Part shown: positions 1 to 9,428 of the stretch, piece by piece | Layout of the letters: the number at the start of each line of letters is the position of its first letter | Numbering within the stretch: the first letter of the stretch is position 1 | Assembly: GCA_947446815.1 (NCBI GenBank) | Contig: CANFGT010000001.1 | Coordinates: 266,545-330,544, forward strand | Length of the DNA: 64,000 nucleotides | Reading direction: 5' to 3' | Source of the DNA: Acidimicrobiaceae bacterium | GTDB taxonomy: Bacteria > Actinomycetota > Acidimicrobiia > Acidimicrobiales > Ilumatobacteraceae | Notes under the pieces: generated by a model | What the model saw: only the letters and a program-made list of their open reading frames with translations | What the model was told of the DNA's origin: nothing | The model's database searches: none | Made by a program: the position numbers and the translations under genes

Positions 1-852
1 GCCTGCAACCCAAGCGCGATCGCTGCGGGGCGCATTGGTATTGAGGTACTCCACCAACGATGCGATAGTTGGACAGTTCGGTGTTGACAGCGTGGATGAT
101 GTTGCATGCTCCGAGGTATCGGGTGCAAGTGCACCGGTTGTGACTGCTTCAGTGTTTGCTGCGTAGTCGCATGCGGTGCATCGCACGAACGTGTCTTCGC
201 CCACTTCGATAGGCGCGAGGAATTCTTCACTCATGGAGCCGCCCATTGCACCGCTCATCGCTTTCACAATGACGTACGGCAGGCCAAGTCGCTTGAAGAT
301 TCGCTCGTAGGCATCACGATGGTCGTTGTAGCTCTTGGCCAAACCTTCGTCGTCAAGGTCAAACGAGTAGCTGTCTTTCATGAGGAACTCACGTCCACGC
401 AATAGGCCTGCACGTGGGCGAGCCTCGTCGCGATACTTGGTCTGGATCTGGTACAGCGAAACAGGTAAGTCTTTGTAGCTGCTGTACAGGTCTTTCACGA
501 GAAGGGTGAACATCTCTTCGTGGGTGGGTCCGAGAAGGAAGTCGGCGCCTTTGCGGTCCTTCAGGCGAAACAGGTTGTCGCCATATTCGGTCCAGCGACC
601 GGTGGTTTCATAAACCTCGCGGGGGAGCAGTGCAGGGAAGTGGACTTCCTGGGCGCCGATGGCATCCATCTCTTCGCGCACGATATTTTCCACCTTGCGC
701 AGGACCCGCCAGCCAAGAGGAAGCCAGGTATAGCCACCAGGGGCGGCACGGCGGATATACCCCGCCCGGACAAGCAGGCGGTGAGAAGCCACTTCCGCAT
801 CGGAAGGGTCATCACGGAGGGTGCGGACGAAGAGGTGTGAGAGACGAAGCAT
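1..852 (-). CDS. proS: Prolyl-tRNA synthetase, N-terminal 284 residues (partial)
   Basis: Class II aminoacyl-tRNA synthetase that charges tRNA-Pro in the cytoplasm. The frame is open from the ATG at 852 to the window edge, so only the N-terminal part is present. Visible landmarks are the start [16 protein letters not shown], the motif 1 region ([18 protein letters not shown]), motif 2 ([22 protein letters not shown], shown here only as a label of the TKYRDE..RGREF segment) and the beginning of the inserted editing domain, so it is the long bacterial type. A TAAGGT hexamer lies 9 nt upstream of the ATG. It diverges from rimP, a neighbourhood common in Actinobacteria. Confidence 0.95.
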   Translation of the reverse strand, partial: MLRLSHLFVRTLRDDPSDAEVASHRLLVRAGYIRRAAPGGYTWLPLGWRVLRKVENIVREEMDAIGAQEVHFPALLPREVYETTGRWTEYGDNLFRLKDRKGADFLLGPTHEEMFTLLVKDLYSSYKDLPVSLYQIQTKYRDEARPRAGLLRGREFLMKDSYSFDLDDEGLAKSYNDHRDAYERIFKRLGLPYVIVKAMSGAMGGSMSEEFLAPIEVGEDTFVRCTACDYAANTEAVTTGALAPDTSEHATSSTLSTPNCPTIASLVEYLNTNAPRSDRAWVAG

Positions 853-878
853 CGGAGCGAAACCTTAGTTTGTATGGC

Positions 879-942
879 TATCATTGAACCCGTCCTTTGA
901 AGTTCGGTGAACCGGAGGCACGGGTACCCCCCGTGCCTTTTG
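879..942 (+). promoter_or_regulatory. Candidate rimP-nusA promoter and leader attenuator
   Basis: TATCAT at 879-884 is a plausible -10 for the rimP operon. Downstream, 916-924 (AGGCACGGG) pairs perfectly with 930-938 (CCCGTGCCT) around a 5-nt loop, followed by TTTTGTTC. This is an intrinsic terminator pointing toward rimP. No plus-strand gene ends before it, because proS is divergent, so it lies in the leader of the operon it would switch off. NusA is itself a termination factor, which makes feedback attenuation an attractive inference. Confidence 0.6.
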
Positions 943-982
943 TTCTGTTAGAGCCAAGTTTTTGGCAGGAGAGGTGAGTTAT

Positions 983-1546
983 ATGTCCAACAGCGTCACA
1001 GACACCATCTCCGCCATGCTCCAACCCATCCTGGCCGACCTCAAACTGGAGCTGTACGACCTTGATTTCAATGGTGGAATCCTGAAAGTCACTCTTGACA
1101 CACCTGCTGGTCAGCCAGAAAGTGTCAGCATCGACCAGATTGCTCTTGTCACGCGCCTTCTCGGCCGCGAACTTGACCACAACGAAGATGCCGTCCCTGG
1201 TCGCTTCACTCTTGAAGTCACCAGCCCTGGTCTAGAGCGCACCTTGCGCACGCCACACCACTTCGCTCGTGAAGCAGGCAAAGAAGTCACCATTCGTTTC
1301 ACTTCAGAGTTCAACGGTCGTCGACGTCTTGCAGGCCTGCTCGTCTCTGCAACCGACACCACTGCATCGGTTCGTCTTGCCGACACAGCAGAAACCATTG
1401 AGTTTCCGCTTTCCATCGTCGACAAAGCAAAGACCGTTTTCGTCTGGGAGTCCCAGCCAAAGCCAAATTCGAAGGAAGCGCGCGCCAAGCGTGCAGCATC
1501 CGACATGAACACAACGGAAGATCAACAGGAGGCCAGCGCACCATGA
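983..1546 (+). CDS. rimP: Ribosome maturation factor RimP
   Basis: Small cytoplasmic protein of 187 residues needed for maturation of the 30S subunit. The sequence shows the RimP N-terminal alpha/beta domain followed by the SH3-like C-terminal domain; the segment GRFTLEVTSPGLERTL is characteristic. I place the start at ATG 983 because AGGAGAG (967-973) is correctly spaced; an in-frame TTG at 962 lies inside and before that site and is unlikely. It overlaps nusA by 4 nt (ATGA), so the two are probably translationally coupled. The tail is acidic and variable. Confidence 0.93.
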   Translation: MSNSVTDTISAMLQPILADLKLELYDLDFNGGILKVTLDTPAGQPESVSIDQIALVTRLLGRELDHNEDAVPGRFTLEVTSPGLERTLRTPHHFAREAGKEVTIRFTSEFNGRRRLAGLLVSATDTTASVRLADTAETIEFPLSIVDKAKTVFVWESQPKPNSKEARAKRAASDMNTTEDQQEASAP

Positions 1547-2700
1547 GCAACCTTGATATGTCAGAAGCAGTACGCATGCTTGCCGAACACCACGGCATCA
1601 GCGTCGACGCATTACTTCAAGTACTCGTCGAGGCTCTTGCCACGGCGTACAAGAAGCGTCCCGGGGCTGCAGACGAAGTCATCGTCGAAGTCAACCCAGA
1701 GAACCTCGACATGAAGTTCACCGCATACGACGTCGACGACGACGGCAACTGGGTGAATGAGCGCGACGACACTCCAAGCAAGAACGAGCTTGGTCGAATC
1801 GCTGCGGCAACGTTCAAGCAGGTCATGAGCCAGCGCATCCGCGAAGTAGAGCGCGATCGCAAGTTTGAAGAGTACGCAAACCGTGAAGGTGACCTTGTCA
1901 CCGGCATCATCCAGCAGTCCGATGGCCGTTATGCATTGGTCGACCTCGGCAAGGTGGAAGCACTGTTGCCACAGGCAGAGCAAGTGCCTTACGAACGCCC
2001 AGTTACTGGTGATCGTGTGAAGGCATACATCGTCGAAGTACGCAAGACAGCGAAAGGCCCACAGATTGTTGTGAGCCGCACGCACCCAGGCCTCATCAAG
2101 CGTTTGTTTGAACTTGAAGTGCCTGAAATTGCTGATGGCGTTGTTGAAATCAAGTCATGTGCTCGTGAACCGGGCCATCGCACAAAGATTGCTGTCTTCT
2201 CTAACGATGCAAACGTGGACCCAGTGGGTGCATGCGTTGGTGCTCGTGGCGGACGCGTTCGCATGGTTGTGAACGAATTGCGTGGCGAGAAGATTGACAT
2301 CGTTTCGTACAGCGAAGATCTGCATGAATTTGTCTCGAAGGCGTTGTCTCCTGCAAAGGTCACCGAGGTGCGCCTCAGTGAAGACTCCACGCAGGCAGAC
2401 GTCATCGTTCCTGACTTCCAATTGTCTTTGGCAATTGGCAAGGAAGGCCAGAACGCACGTCTTGCTGCACGCCTCACTGGTGTGCGCATTGACATCAAGT
2501 CCGAGACCCAGGCTGCCAACGAGGCGAATGGAATCTTTGAACCCCGCGGCGGCTCGCGTAACACCGAGTACGCAGAGGGCGAATGGCGCACAAATGACGA
2601 GACCGGCGAGATGCAGTTCCATGCAACCGACGGTTCAGTTGTGAGTGAGCAAGAGTGGGCCGGCGCCTCCTCCGAAGAAACCGAGAGCACGGAGAACTAA
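1543..2700 (+). CDS. nusA: Transcription termination/antitermination factor NusA
   Basis: RNA polymerase-associated factor that modulates pausing, termination and antitermination. The 385-residue protein has the N-terminal RNAP-binding domain, an S1 domain (around GDLVTGIIQQSDGRYALVDLG) and two KH domains (ACVGARGGRVRMVVNEL and LAIGKEGQNARLAARLTG). It lacks the C-terminal acidic repeat domains of the long enterobacterial form and ends in a Glu/Thr-rich tail. AGGAGG lies before the ATG. The usual actinobacterial ylxR gene between nusA and infB is absent here: infB starts 3 nt after the stop. Confidence 0.95.
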   Translation: MSNLDMSEAVRMLAEHHGISVDALLQVLVEALATAYKKRPGAADEVIVEVNPENLDMKFTAYDVDDDGNWVNERDDTPSKNELGRIAAATFKQVMSQRIREVERDRKFEEYANREGDLVTGIIQQSDGRYALVDLGKVEALLPQAEQVPYERPVTGDRVKAYIVEVRKTAKGPQIVVSRTHPGLIKRLFELEVPEIADGVVEIKSCAREPGHRTKIAVFSNDANVDPVGACVGARGGRVRMVVNELRGEKIDIVSYSEDLHEFVSKALSPAKVTEVRLSEDSTQADVIVPDFQLSLAIGKEGQNARLAARLTGVRIDIKSETQAANEANGIFEPRGGSRNTEYAEGEWRTNDETGEMQFHATDGSVVSEQEWAGASSEETESTEN

Positions 2701-2703
2701 CCC

Positions 2704-5700
2704 TTGGCAGCCAAGAAAATCAGAATTGCCGAGCTCGCTAAAGAGCTTGGTCTGACGAACAAAGAAGCACTCGACCTATCGAAGACGATGGGCATCGACG
2801 TGCGCAATGTGTCGTCCTCGATGGAGGAAGCACAAGCTGACCGTGTTCGTCGCAAAGCAGAGCGTGAAGGACTGAAGCGTGATGCTCAGCCCGAAGAAGA
2901 AAAGCCTGCGAAGAAGGCACCAGCCAAGAAAGCTGCCGCGAAGAAGGCTGACGCTGCACCTGCTGATGGCGAAGCTCCTGTAAAGAAAGCTGCCGCGAAG
3001 AAGGCGCCTGCGAAGAAGGCTGCTGCAACAAAAGTCGATGCGGCTCCTGCCGATACAGATTCTTCAGCACCCGAAGCGGCTTCGGCCCCTACGACAGATT
3101 CGCCAACCCTCACAAGTTCGAAGGTTGACGAGTCAACTCCAGTTTCTGATGCGTCTTCGGCGCCTTCGACAGATTCGCCAACCCTCACAAGTTCGAAGGT
3201 TGACGAATCTGCTCCAGCGCCCGCCACATCTGCCCCTGAAGTTCCTGCTGCGCCTGTTGCGCCGGAATCATCTGATGGTGTAGCTCGCTTTATTAGCTCT
3301 GGACGACCCACACCAACAGCGGGTGCGCCACGTCCGCCGATCAATCAGCCGCCAACGCAGCGTCCAGCACCGACTGCTGGTCGCGCGCCATTGCCTCCTG
3401 GAATGCCGCCTACCGGAACGCCTCCTGGCATGCCACCGGGAGCGCGTCCACCTGCAGGTCGTCCTCCTATCCCGCCTCCACCAGGCCCTGTTTCTTCAAC
3501 TGGTCAGCGCATTCCGCCACCTCCTGGTCAGCGCATGGCTCCAGGCACGTCACGTCCTGGTCCTAGTGGTTTCCGTCCTGGTCCTGGTGGTGCACGCCCC
3601 GGCGGCCCCGGTGTTCGTCCTGGTCCTGGTGGTGCACGCCCCGGCGGTCCTGGTGGTTTCCGTTCTGGTCCTGGCGGCCCACGTCCTGGCGGCCCCGGCG
3701 GCCCTGGTGGTCCTGGTGGTGCACGCCCTGGTTTTGGTCCTCGTCCTGGTGGTCCTGGTGGCGCACGCCCCGGTGGCCCCGGTGCTGGTGCTCCTGGCGC
3801 AGGTGGTCCTGGTGGCGGTCCACGTCCCGGCGGTGGTCCTGGCGGCCCCGGCGGTCCACGCAACGGACAACGTCGTGCACCTCGCAAGAAGTCACGTGCA
3901 CGTCGTCGGCGCGAGTTCGACGAATTGCAGCCGCAGTTCACGCAGTACTCAAACAGCAATGCTCCAGTACCTGAAGGCACGATCATCATTGAGCGTGGTT
4001 GGTCAGCACAGGAGTTCGCTCCCAAGCTAAACCGCACCGCAGCAGACGTTGTTCGTTACTTGCTGGAACACGGTGAAATGGTGACAGCAACCATGAGTCT
4101 CGGTGACGAGCAAATGGAACTGTTCGCAATGGAAGTCGGCGGAGAAATTCTGCTGGTTGATCCAGGTCAGCAACAAGAAACAGAACTGCAAGCTCTGTTT
4201 GACGACTCCGATGACGACGATGAGACATTGCAGGCAGCACGCCCAGCAGTCATCACCGTTATGGGTCACGTTGACCACGGTAAGACAACACTTCTTGACC
4301 GCATTCGTTCCGCGAATGTTGTTGCTGGCGAAGCCGGTGGCATCACGCAGCACATCGGTGCATACCAAGTTGAAAAAGACGGCAAGCTAATCACCTTCAT
4401 TGACACACCAGGTCACGCTGCGTTCTCGAAGATGCGTATGCGCGGTGCACAAGTCACCGACGTCGTGGTTCTTGTTGTTGCAGCAGACGACGGTGTGATG
4501 CCTCAAACGATTGAAGCAATCAACCACGCACGTGCAGCTGATGTGCCCATCGTTGTCGCGGTCAACAAGATCGACAAGGAAAATGCAGACCCTCAACGTG
4601 TTCTCACGCAGTTGGCCGAGTACGAACTTGTTCCTGAAGCATGGGGTGGCGACACCATCGTGGTCGAGATGTCTGCACAGCAGAACCTCGGCATCGACGA
4701 CTTGCTTGAGCAGTTGAACGTTGTTGCAGAACTTGAAGAACTCACGGCGAACCCAACGGGTCGCGCCAAGGGTGTTGTTCTCGAAGCAAACCTCGACATT
4801 GGTCGTGGACCTGTCGCCACAGTGTTGGTTGACAAGGGCACGCTCAAAGTCGGCGACCCAATCGTGGCTGGTGCCGCATGGGGCAAGGTGCGCGCACTCA
4901 TCAATGAGCGCGGTGAACAAGTCAAGGAAGCCGGACCATCAACACCTGTTCAGGTATTGGGTCTATCCGCAGTGCCTCAAGCAGGCGATGAATTCCGCGC
5001 GGCTCCCGATGAAAAGACAGCTCGCCTTGTTGGTGAATCACGTGGTCACACACGTCGTGTTCTCAACCAGCGCGGCGATGCTCGTGTTCAGACCGGCGTC
5101 AAGTTGGAAGATATCTTCAGCCAGATTCAGGCAGGTGAAGTGGCAACACTCAACCTCGTCATCAAGGCAGACGTTCAGGGTTCACTTGAAGCCGTCACCG
5201 AAAGCCTTCGCAAGTTGGAGCGCGACGAAGTCAAGGTTGCATTTGTGCACCGTGGCGTTGGCGGTATTACCGAAAACGACATCACTCTTGCCGCTGCAAC
5301 AAATGCAACGCTCATTGGTTTCAATGTGCGTCCTGATCGCAAGTCTCGCGACTTGGCTGAATCAGAAAAGGTGGAGATTCGTACCTACGAAATCATTTAC
5401 AAACTCCTCGAGGACATGGAGCGCGCAATGCTCGGTCTTCTCGCACCAGAGTTCGAAGAAGTGGTTACAGGCGAAGCAGAAGTGCGCGAAATTTTCCGCG
5501 TGCCAAAGCTGGGTGCCATCGCAGGTTGTTTCATTCGTACCGGCGTCATTACACGTGGCACCAAGGTGCGCTTCCTTCGCGACGGAACCATCATCTGGAA
5601 GGGCTCCATTCAGTCACTTCGCCGCTTCAAGGACGATGTCCGTGAAGTACGTGAAGGTTTTGAGTGCGGTATCGGACTTTCCGACTTCCAGGACCTCAAG

Positions 5701-5751
5701 CCGGGCGACCTCATCGAAACATTCGAAGAGCGCGAAATCGCAAGGGTGTAA
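2704..5751 (+). CDS. infB: Translation initiation factor IF-2
   Basis: GTPase that delivers initiator tRNA to the 30S P site. The 1015-residue protein starts with TTG 2704 ([15 protein letters not shown], the IF2 N-terminal helix domain). A long low-complexity region follows: Lys/Ala-rich, then Ser/Thr/Ala-rich with an internal duplication, then Pro/Gly/Arg-rich to about residue 390. The G domain begins near residue 521 (GHVDHGKTT), with DTPGHAAF and NKID, followed by domains II to IV. The low-complexity half makes it longer than the enterobacterial protein, as is common in Actinobacteria. The genes usually next, rbfA and truB, do not follow. Confidence 0.96.
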   Translation: MAAKKIRIAELAKELGLTNKEALDLSKTMGIDVRNVSSSMEEAQADRVRRKAEREGLKRDAQPEEEKPAKKAPAKKAAAKKADAAPADGEAPVKKAAAKKAPAKKAAATKVDAAPADTDSSAPEAASAPTTDSPTLTSSKVDESTPVSDASSAPSTDSPTLTSSKVDESAPAPATSAPEVPAAPVAPESSDGVARFISSGRPTPTAGAPRPPINQPPTQRPAPTAGRAPLPPGMPPTGTPPGMPPGARPPAGRPPIPPPPGPVSSTGQRIPPPPGQRMAPGTSRPGPSGFRPGPGGARPGGPGVRPGPGGARPGGPGGFRSGPGGPRPGGPGGPGGPGGARPGFGPRPGGPGGARPGGPGAGAPGAGGPGGGPRPGGGPGGPGGPRNGQRRAPRKKSRARRRREFDELQPQFTQYSNSNAPVPEGTIIIERGWSAQEFAPKLNRTAADVVRYLLEHGEMVTATMSLGDEQMELFAMEVGGEILLVDPGQQQETELQALFDDSDDDDETLQAARPAVITVMGHVDHGKTTLLDRIRSANVVAGEAGGITQHIGAYQVEKDGKLITFIDTPGHAAFSKMRMRGAQVTDVVVLVVAADDGVMPQTIEAINHARAADVPIVVAVNKIDKENADPQRVLTQLAEYELVPEAWGGDTIVVEMSAQQNLGIDDLLEQLNVVAELEELTANPTGRAKGVVLEANLDIGRGPVATVLVDKGTLKVGDPIVAGAAWGKVRALINERGEQVKEAGPSTPVQVLGLSAVPQAGDEFRAAPDEKTARLVGESRGHTRRVLNQRGDARVQTGVKLEDIFSQIQAGEVATLNLVIKADVQGSLEAVTESLRKLERDEVKVAFVHRGVGGITENDITLAAATNATLIGFNVRPDRKSRDLAESEKVEIRTYEIIYKLLEDMERAMLGLLAPEFEEVVTGEAEVREIFRVPKLGAIAGCFIRTGVITRGTKVRFLRDGTIIWKGSIQSLRRFKDDVREVREGFECGIGLSDFQDLKPGDLIETFEEREIARV
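3093..3207 (+). repeat. In-frame 75-bp-period duplication inside infB
   Basis: The segment beginning at 3093 ([12 protein letters not shown]) recurs at 3168, a period of 75 bp or 25 codons, with roughly 40 nt nearly identical. It lies in the disordered N-terminal region of IF-2 and keeps the reading frame. The period and near-identity suggest a recent slippage or unequal-crossover duplication. Confidence 0.85.
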
Positions 5752-5754
5752 ACA

Positions 5755-6396
5755 ATGGCCGATCTTGACTTCTTCTTCGACCCCGTATGTCCGTGGGCGT
5801 GGATTACGTCTCGGTGGGTTGCTGAAGTGCAACAGCTTCGTCAGTATGACGTGCAGTGGAAGTTCATCTCGTTGAAGTTTCTCAACGAAGACAAGATGGA
5901 TTACTCAAAGATGCCAGAGGGCTATGCAGCGATTCATGCCGCAGGAACCAATGGTTTACGCGTTGCGGCACGCGCTCGTGCAGAGCAGGGCAATGAGGCA
6001 TGTGGTGCTGTGTACACAGCGCTCGGCACCAGCTTGCACAAAGAACAAGAGCGCGAGAAGTTCGTGGCAGATCCTGTCGCACATATCGCTTCGCTATTGA
6101 CCGCTGCTGGCTTGCCTGCAGCATGGGCAGAGTCCGCACTTGATGACAGCTTCGATGCTCTCATTCGTACGGAAACTGAACTTGCGTTAGAGCGCACTGG
6201 GAAAGATGTCGGTACGCCGATTCTCACGTTCCGGCCTGGTGGCGAAAAGGAAGCCTCATTCTTTGGTCCCGTCATCTCCACGATCCCTCGTGGTGATGAA
6301 GCAACAAAGTTGTGGGATGCCATCGAAACGATTGCGACTGCAAGCGGCATGGCAGAGCTCAAGCGTTCACTTCGTGCTCGCCCTAGCTTCGACTAA
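5755..6396 (+). CDS. Mycothiol-dependent nitroreductase (Rv2466c) homologue, CPWA active site
   Basis: DsbA/thioredoxin-fold protein of 213 residues. It resembles, from memory, the mycobacterial mycothiol-dependent reductase Rv2466c along its length: the N-terminal FDPVCPWAWITSRW and the C-terminal FFGPVISTIPRGDEATKLWD segments are signatures of that family. Rv2466c uses a CPWC redox pair; here the motif is C12-P-W-A15, so the resolving cysteine is missing and a monothiol mechanism would be needed. It starts 3 nt after infB and ends at a strong terminator, so it is probably co-transcribed. The mycothiol synthase gene mshD lies elsewhere in the window, consistent with mycothiol use. Confidence 0.85.
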   Translation: MADLDFFFDPVCPWAWITSRWVAEVQQLRQYDVQWKFISLKFLNEDKMDYSKMPEGYAAIHAAGTNGLRVAARARAEQGNEACGAVYTALGTSLHKEQEREKFVADPVAHIASLLTAAGLPAAWAESALDDSFDALIRTETELALERTGKDVGTPILTFRPGGEKEASFFGPVISTIPRGDEATKLWDAIETIATASGMAELKRSLRARPSFD

Positions 6397-6408
6397 ACGA
6401 TTCAAAAC

Positions 6409-6442
6409 AAAAGGCCCCGAGGATTTCTCCTCGGGGCCTTTT
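6409..6442. terminator. Bidirectional intrinsic terminator
   Basis: Perfect 15-nt inverted repeat: 6409-6423 (AAAAGGCCCCGAGGA) and 6428-6442 (TCCTCGGGGCCTTTT) around a TTTC loop. A runs on one side and T runs on the other let it terminate both the infB transcript and the convergent LLM oxidoreductase operon. Confidence 0.95.
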
Positions 6443-6453
6443 GTATGTGGTGC

Positions 6454-7473
6454 TTATTGTTGCTTCAGTGCTTCAATCACGGGCATCCAAGTTTCTGGGT
6501 CTGCCTTGTACGGCGCATAGAAACTGATGCGGTTGATGATGTCGCCGTAACGACGTCCTAGTTCGGGAGCCACCTTGTCAGGCTCTCCAACAACAGCGAA
6601 TGTGTTGAGAATTTCATCGGTGATGAGCTCACCCATCTCCACCCACTTGCCTGTCTTTGACAATGTGTTGAGCTCGTCCTGTAGTCCGTCCCATCCATGT
6701 GCTTCCAGAACGCCCTTATACGCAGGGGTGGAACCGTAAAACGCAATCTGCTGGCGTGTGCCTGCGGCGGCAGTTTTCATTTGCTCTTCGGTGGTGCCAG
6801 TAACAACGAAGGAAGGTCCGACAATTTCAAAACCTTCCATTGTCTTGCCAGCCTTTGCGCGACCACGTGCAAGTGCGGGGATGGTGACCTCACGCAGGTA
6901 TTTCTCTGTGGTGAAACCATGGCACAAGAATCCATCGCACACTTCGCCAGCAACTTCTGTCATGAGTTCACCCACGCCTGCAAGGAAGATCTTTGGTGGG
7001 CCGAAGGGTGAGAGCTCTCTCGCATCAGGTGTGAAGAACGGTGTCATCAATGTGTGGGTGTAGAAGTCGCCACGGAAGTCGAGCTTCGTGCCGTTCTCCC
7101 AGCAATCCCAGATGGCGCGCATCGCAAGAATCATTTCGCGCATACGAGCAGCGGGGTGGCTCCACTCCATGGAGAAGCGCTTGGTGATGTGTGGCTTGAT
7201 CTGGCTGCCAAGACCCAACATAAAGCGACCCTTTGAGTAGGCCTGCAAATCCCAGCCGATGTTGGCGAGCGTCATGGGGTTTCGCGCGAACGCAACAGCA
7301 ATGGATGTGCCCAACTCCAACGTGCTGGTGTGCTCTGCGCCCAACAAGAGAGGGAAGAAAGGATCATGGGACGTTTCCGCAGTCCATGCACCGGCATATC
7401 CAGCCGATTCGAGTTCCTTGGCTGATTGTGGAACCTTCGAAAGATCTGATCCGAGTCCGCCGTCTACCTTCAT
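6454..7473 (-). CDS. LLM-class F420-dependent oxidoreductase
   Basis: Luciferase-like TIM-barrel protein of 339 residues. Family features are AYSKGRFMLGLGSQIKPHI, the ERTSMEWSHP-type segment (FSMEWSHPAARMREM) and GPPKIFLAGVG. Members use coenzyme F420, or flavin in some cases, to oxidise or reduce varied substrates; the substrate here cannot be told. It is last of a three-gene minus-strand operon (phosphotransferase, PAC2, LLM), separated from the PAC2 gene by 1 nt. F420 rather than FMN is inferred from the actinobacterial subfamily. Confidence 0.85.
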   Translation of the reverse strand: MKVDGGLGSDLSKVPQSAKELESAGYAGAWTAETSHDPFFPLLLGAEHTSTLELGTSIAVAFARNPMTLANIGWDLQAYSKGRFMLGLGSQIKPHITKRFSMEWSHPAARMREMILAMRAIWDCWENGTKLDFRGDFYTHTLMTPFFTPDARELSPFGPPKIFLAGVGELMTEVAGEVCDGFLCHGFTTEKYLREVTIPALARGRAKAGKTMEGFEIVGPSFVVTGTTEEQMKTAAAGTRQQIAFYGSTPAYKGVLEAHGWDGLQDELNTLSKTGKWVEMGELITDEILNTFAVVGEPDKVAPELGRRYGDIINRISFYAPYKADPETWMPVIEALKQQ

Positions 7474-7474
7474 G

Positions 7475-8371
7475 TCACCCTCCGGGTTGTTGGTCGCGCA
7501 GGAACTGCTCGACTTCTGCCGCCAAGTCTTCCACGCTGGGTATCTCTATCGGCGTGTCGTGCTCGCCTGCTGAGGCTCCGTGCATCGAGTCGTAGGCCTC
7601 TTCCAATTTGCCCAACATCTCCGAATGGTCGGGGTTATTGCTGACCAACTGGTCCAGGCGCTCGCGCTGCACTACTGCTTCTTGTCGAAGAGTTGCAGTG
7701 TCATAAGACAGTCCTGTCTCAAGGCACAGAGCATCGATGAGGGCTGCGCTTGCTGCCGGATACGCCATGGAGGACACATAGTGAGGAATCTGCGCCCACA
7801 AGCAGAAGGAAGGGATGCCAATGCGATGCATGGCGTGCTCGATGATTGCCTCAACACCAGCTGGTGCATCCAGAGAATTCTTCGACAATGTGAGACGTTC
7901 AATGATGGACGGGTCAGGGGATGTGGCGGTCAGGCCCACAGAACGAGTATGTGGTGCGCCAAACGGATAGGCACCAAGGCCGATGCACTGGGTGACGTTC
8001 AGTTGCTTGGCCAATCCAGCTACCGCCTCGGCGAATGCGTTCCATGCAATGTCTGGTTCGGGGCCGGTGAGCAAAAGAACATCGCGATCATTGTCGTCAG
8101 TGCCCACTTGTATCTCTGGCAAGTTCCATGCGATGCGCGTGTTGACACCTTCTCGTAATTCCATGAATGGACGACGTGCGCGGAAGTCGATAAATGTGTC
8201 GGCGTCAAACTCGATGAGAGACCGTGCTGCAGACTCAGTGATGATGTGTGACATCGCTGACGAAGCTGCACCACTTGCATCAATCCAGCCACTCAACATC
8301 ACGATGAGCGTGGGATCTTTGAGCTCTGGCAAAACGCCTTTGACGGTGAAGGGGAGCCCTGGGGTACTCAT
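7475..8371 (-). CDS. PAC2 family protein
   Basis: 298-residue protein with the PAC2 (proteasome assembly chaperone 2-like) fold: LIVMLSGWIDASGAASSAM near the N terminus, LLLTGPEPD in the middle and GLGAYPFGAPHTR. The C terminus is a charged helix ending in EVEQFLRDQQPGG. Actinobacteria carry several such proteins and their biochemical role is not settled. The gene overlaps the upstream phosphotransferase by 4 nt and abuts the LLM oxidoreductase, so the three are very likely one transcript. Confidence 0.85.
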   Translation of the reverse strand: MSTPGLPFTVKGVLPELKDPTLIVMLSGWIDASGAASSAMSHIITESAARSLIEFDADTFIDFRARRPFMELREGVNTRIAWNLPEIQVGTDDNDRDVLLLTGPEPDIAWNAFAEAVAGLAKQLNVTQCIGLGAYPFGAPHTRSVGLTATSPDPSIIERLTLSKNSLDAPAGVEAIIEHAMHRIGIPSFCLWAQIPHYVSSMAYPAASAALIDALCLETGLSYDTATLRQEAVVQRERLDQLVSNNPDHSEMLGKLEEAYDSMHGASAGEHDTPIEIPSVEDLAAEVEQFLRDQQPGG

Positions 8372-9399
8372 TGCAGACGCTCGAGAGTTGCTGCGGCCTT
8401 TTGAGAGGCGCCTTCCACTTGTAAACGGAAAGGCTCAAGCTCTGCGGGGTCTTTTACGCCCATCGCGCCGCCGAGGTAACGGGCGTACACGCCTTCCAAA
8501 ATGCACGCGAGCTTCCAGTATGCGAAGGCAACGTAGAAGTCGAGTTGCGAGATATCACGTCCGGATACTTGGGCGTACCGTGCCGCAAGGTCTGCGCGGT
8601 TCAAGAAACCTGGTGCGGTATTCACACTGTTTGACCATGCACTTGCTTCGTCTTTAGGTCCTGTCCAGTAGACCATGAGCAATCCAAGGTCAGCCATGGG
8701 GTCACCGAGTGTGCAAATTTCCCAGTCGAGTACAGCAATGACGTTGCCATGTGCATCGACCATGCAGTTATCGAGGCGGTAATCACCGTGCACCAATGTT
8801 GCGCTGCCTTGTTCGGGGATACGTGCGAGCAGGCCTTCGTACACTTGGTCAACGATAGGTAATTCACGCGTGCGCTGTTCCAAGATGTTGCCATGCCAGC
8901 GCTTGAGTTGACGTGCGATGTATCCCTCGTGGCGTCCGAGATCATCAAGACCTGCAGACTTCAGATCAACTGCGTGAATCGCAGCCATGGTGTCCACGAT
9001 CGACTCGCTTGCACGACGACATCCATCAACACCGAGAAGTGTCTCGGCGAGTGACTTCTCTCGTACGACATATCCGTCAACAAACGACATGACATAGAAC
9101 GGTGCGTCGTTGATGGATTCGTCCATGCACAAACCAAGCGCGGGGGCAACGGGGACGTTGCTGTTGGCAAGCCCAGCGATAATGCGGTGCTCTCGGGACA
9201 TGTCGTGAGCGCTTGCAAGGCGGTGGCCTAATGGTGGGCGACGCAACACATAGGAATGTCCGGCTCCGTCATCCACTTTGAACGTGAGGTTGGAATGTCC
9301 ACCCGCAATCTGTGTGTAGGTAAATGGTGCCGTTGCTCCGGGGATGTTGGCAGTGAGCCAACCTTCCACCTTGTCGCTGATGCCATGAGGAAGAGTCAC
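8368..9399 (-). CDS. Phosphotransferase family (APH-like kinase)
   Basis: 343-residue kinase-fold protein of the aminoglycoside-phosphotransferase superfamily. Catalytic HGDYRLDN and the metal-binding DWEICTLGDPMADLG are both intact, and LRRPPLGHRLASAHDM occupies the nucleotide-binding lobe. The subtype resembles the kinase domain of ACAD10-like proteins, which act near acyl-CoA metabolism rather than in antibiotic resistance. GTG start at 9399: TAGTTT lies 7 nt upstream, a leaderless promoter geometry. First gene of the operon with PAC2 and the LLM oxidoreductase. Confidence 0.88.
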   Translation of the reverse strand: MTLPHGISDKVEGWLTANIPGATAPFTYTQIAGGHSNLTFKVDDGAGHSYVLRRPPLGHRLASAHDMSREHRIIAGLANSNVPVAPALGLCMDESINDAPFYVMSFVDGYVVREKSLAETLLGVDGCRRASESIVDTMAAIHAVDLKSAGLDDLGRHEGYIARQLKRWHGNILEQRTRELPIVDQVYEGLLARIPEQGSATLVHGDYRLDNCMVDAHGNVIAVLDWEICTLGDPMADLGLLMVYWTGPKDEASAWSNSVNTAPGFLNRADLAARYAQVSGRDISQLDFYVAFAYWKLACILEGVYARYLGGAMGVKDPAELEPFRLQVEGASQKAAATLERLQ

Positions 9400-9406
9400 G
9401 CCTCTG

Positions 9407-9422
9407 AAACTACCTGTATCGT
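9407..9422. promoter_or_regulatory. Divergent leaderless promoter pair
   Basis: Minus-strand -10 TAGTTT at 9412-9407, 7 nt before the phosphotransferase GTG. Plus-strand -10 TATCGT at 9417-9422, 6 nt before the thioredoxin ATG. The two hexamers are 4 bp apart and each -35 zone would lie beyond the other's start, so polymerase could not occupy both at once. Confidence 0.65.
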
Positions 9423-9428
9423 GCCCTG

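Noticed and set aside
3528..4037. Long open frames on the minus strand and in the +2 frame across infB
   Set aside because: They are Pro/Gly/Ala low-complexity mirrors of the GC-rich repeat in infB, with no family signature.
4721..5875. 384-codon plus-strand frame overlapping infB and the nitroreductase homologue
   Set aside because: It runs out of frame through two well-supported genes and shows no domain.
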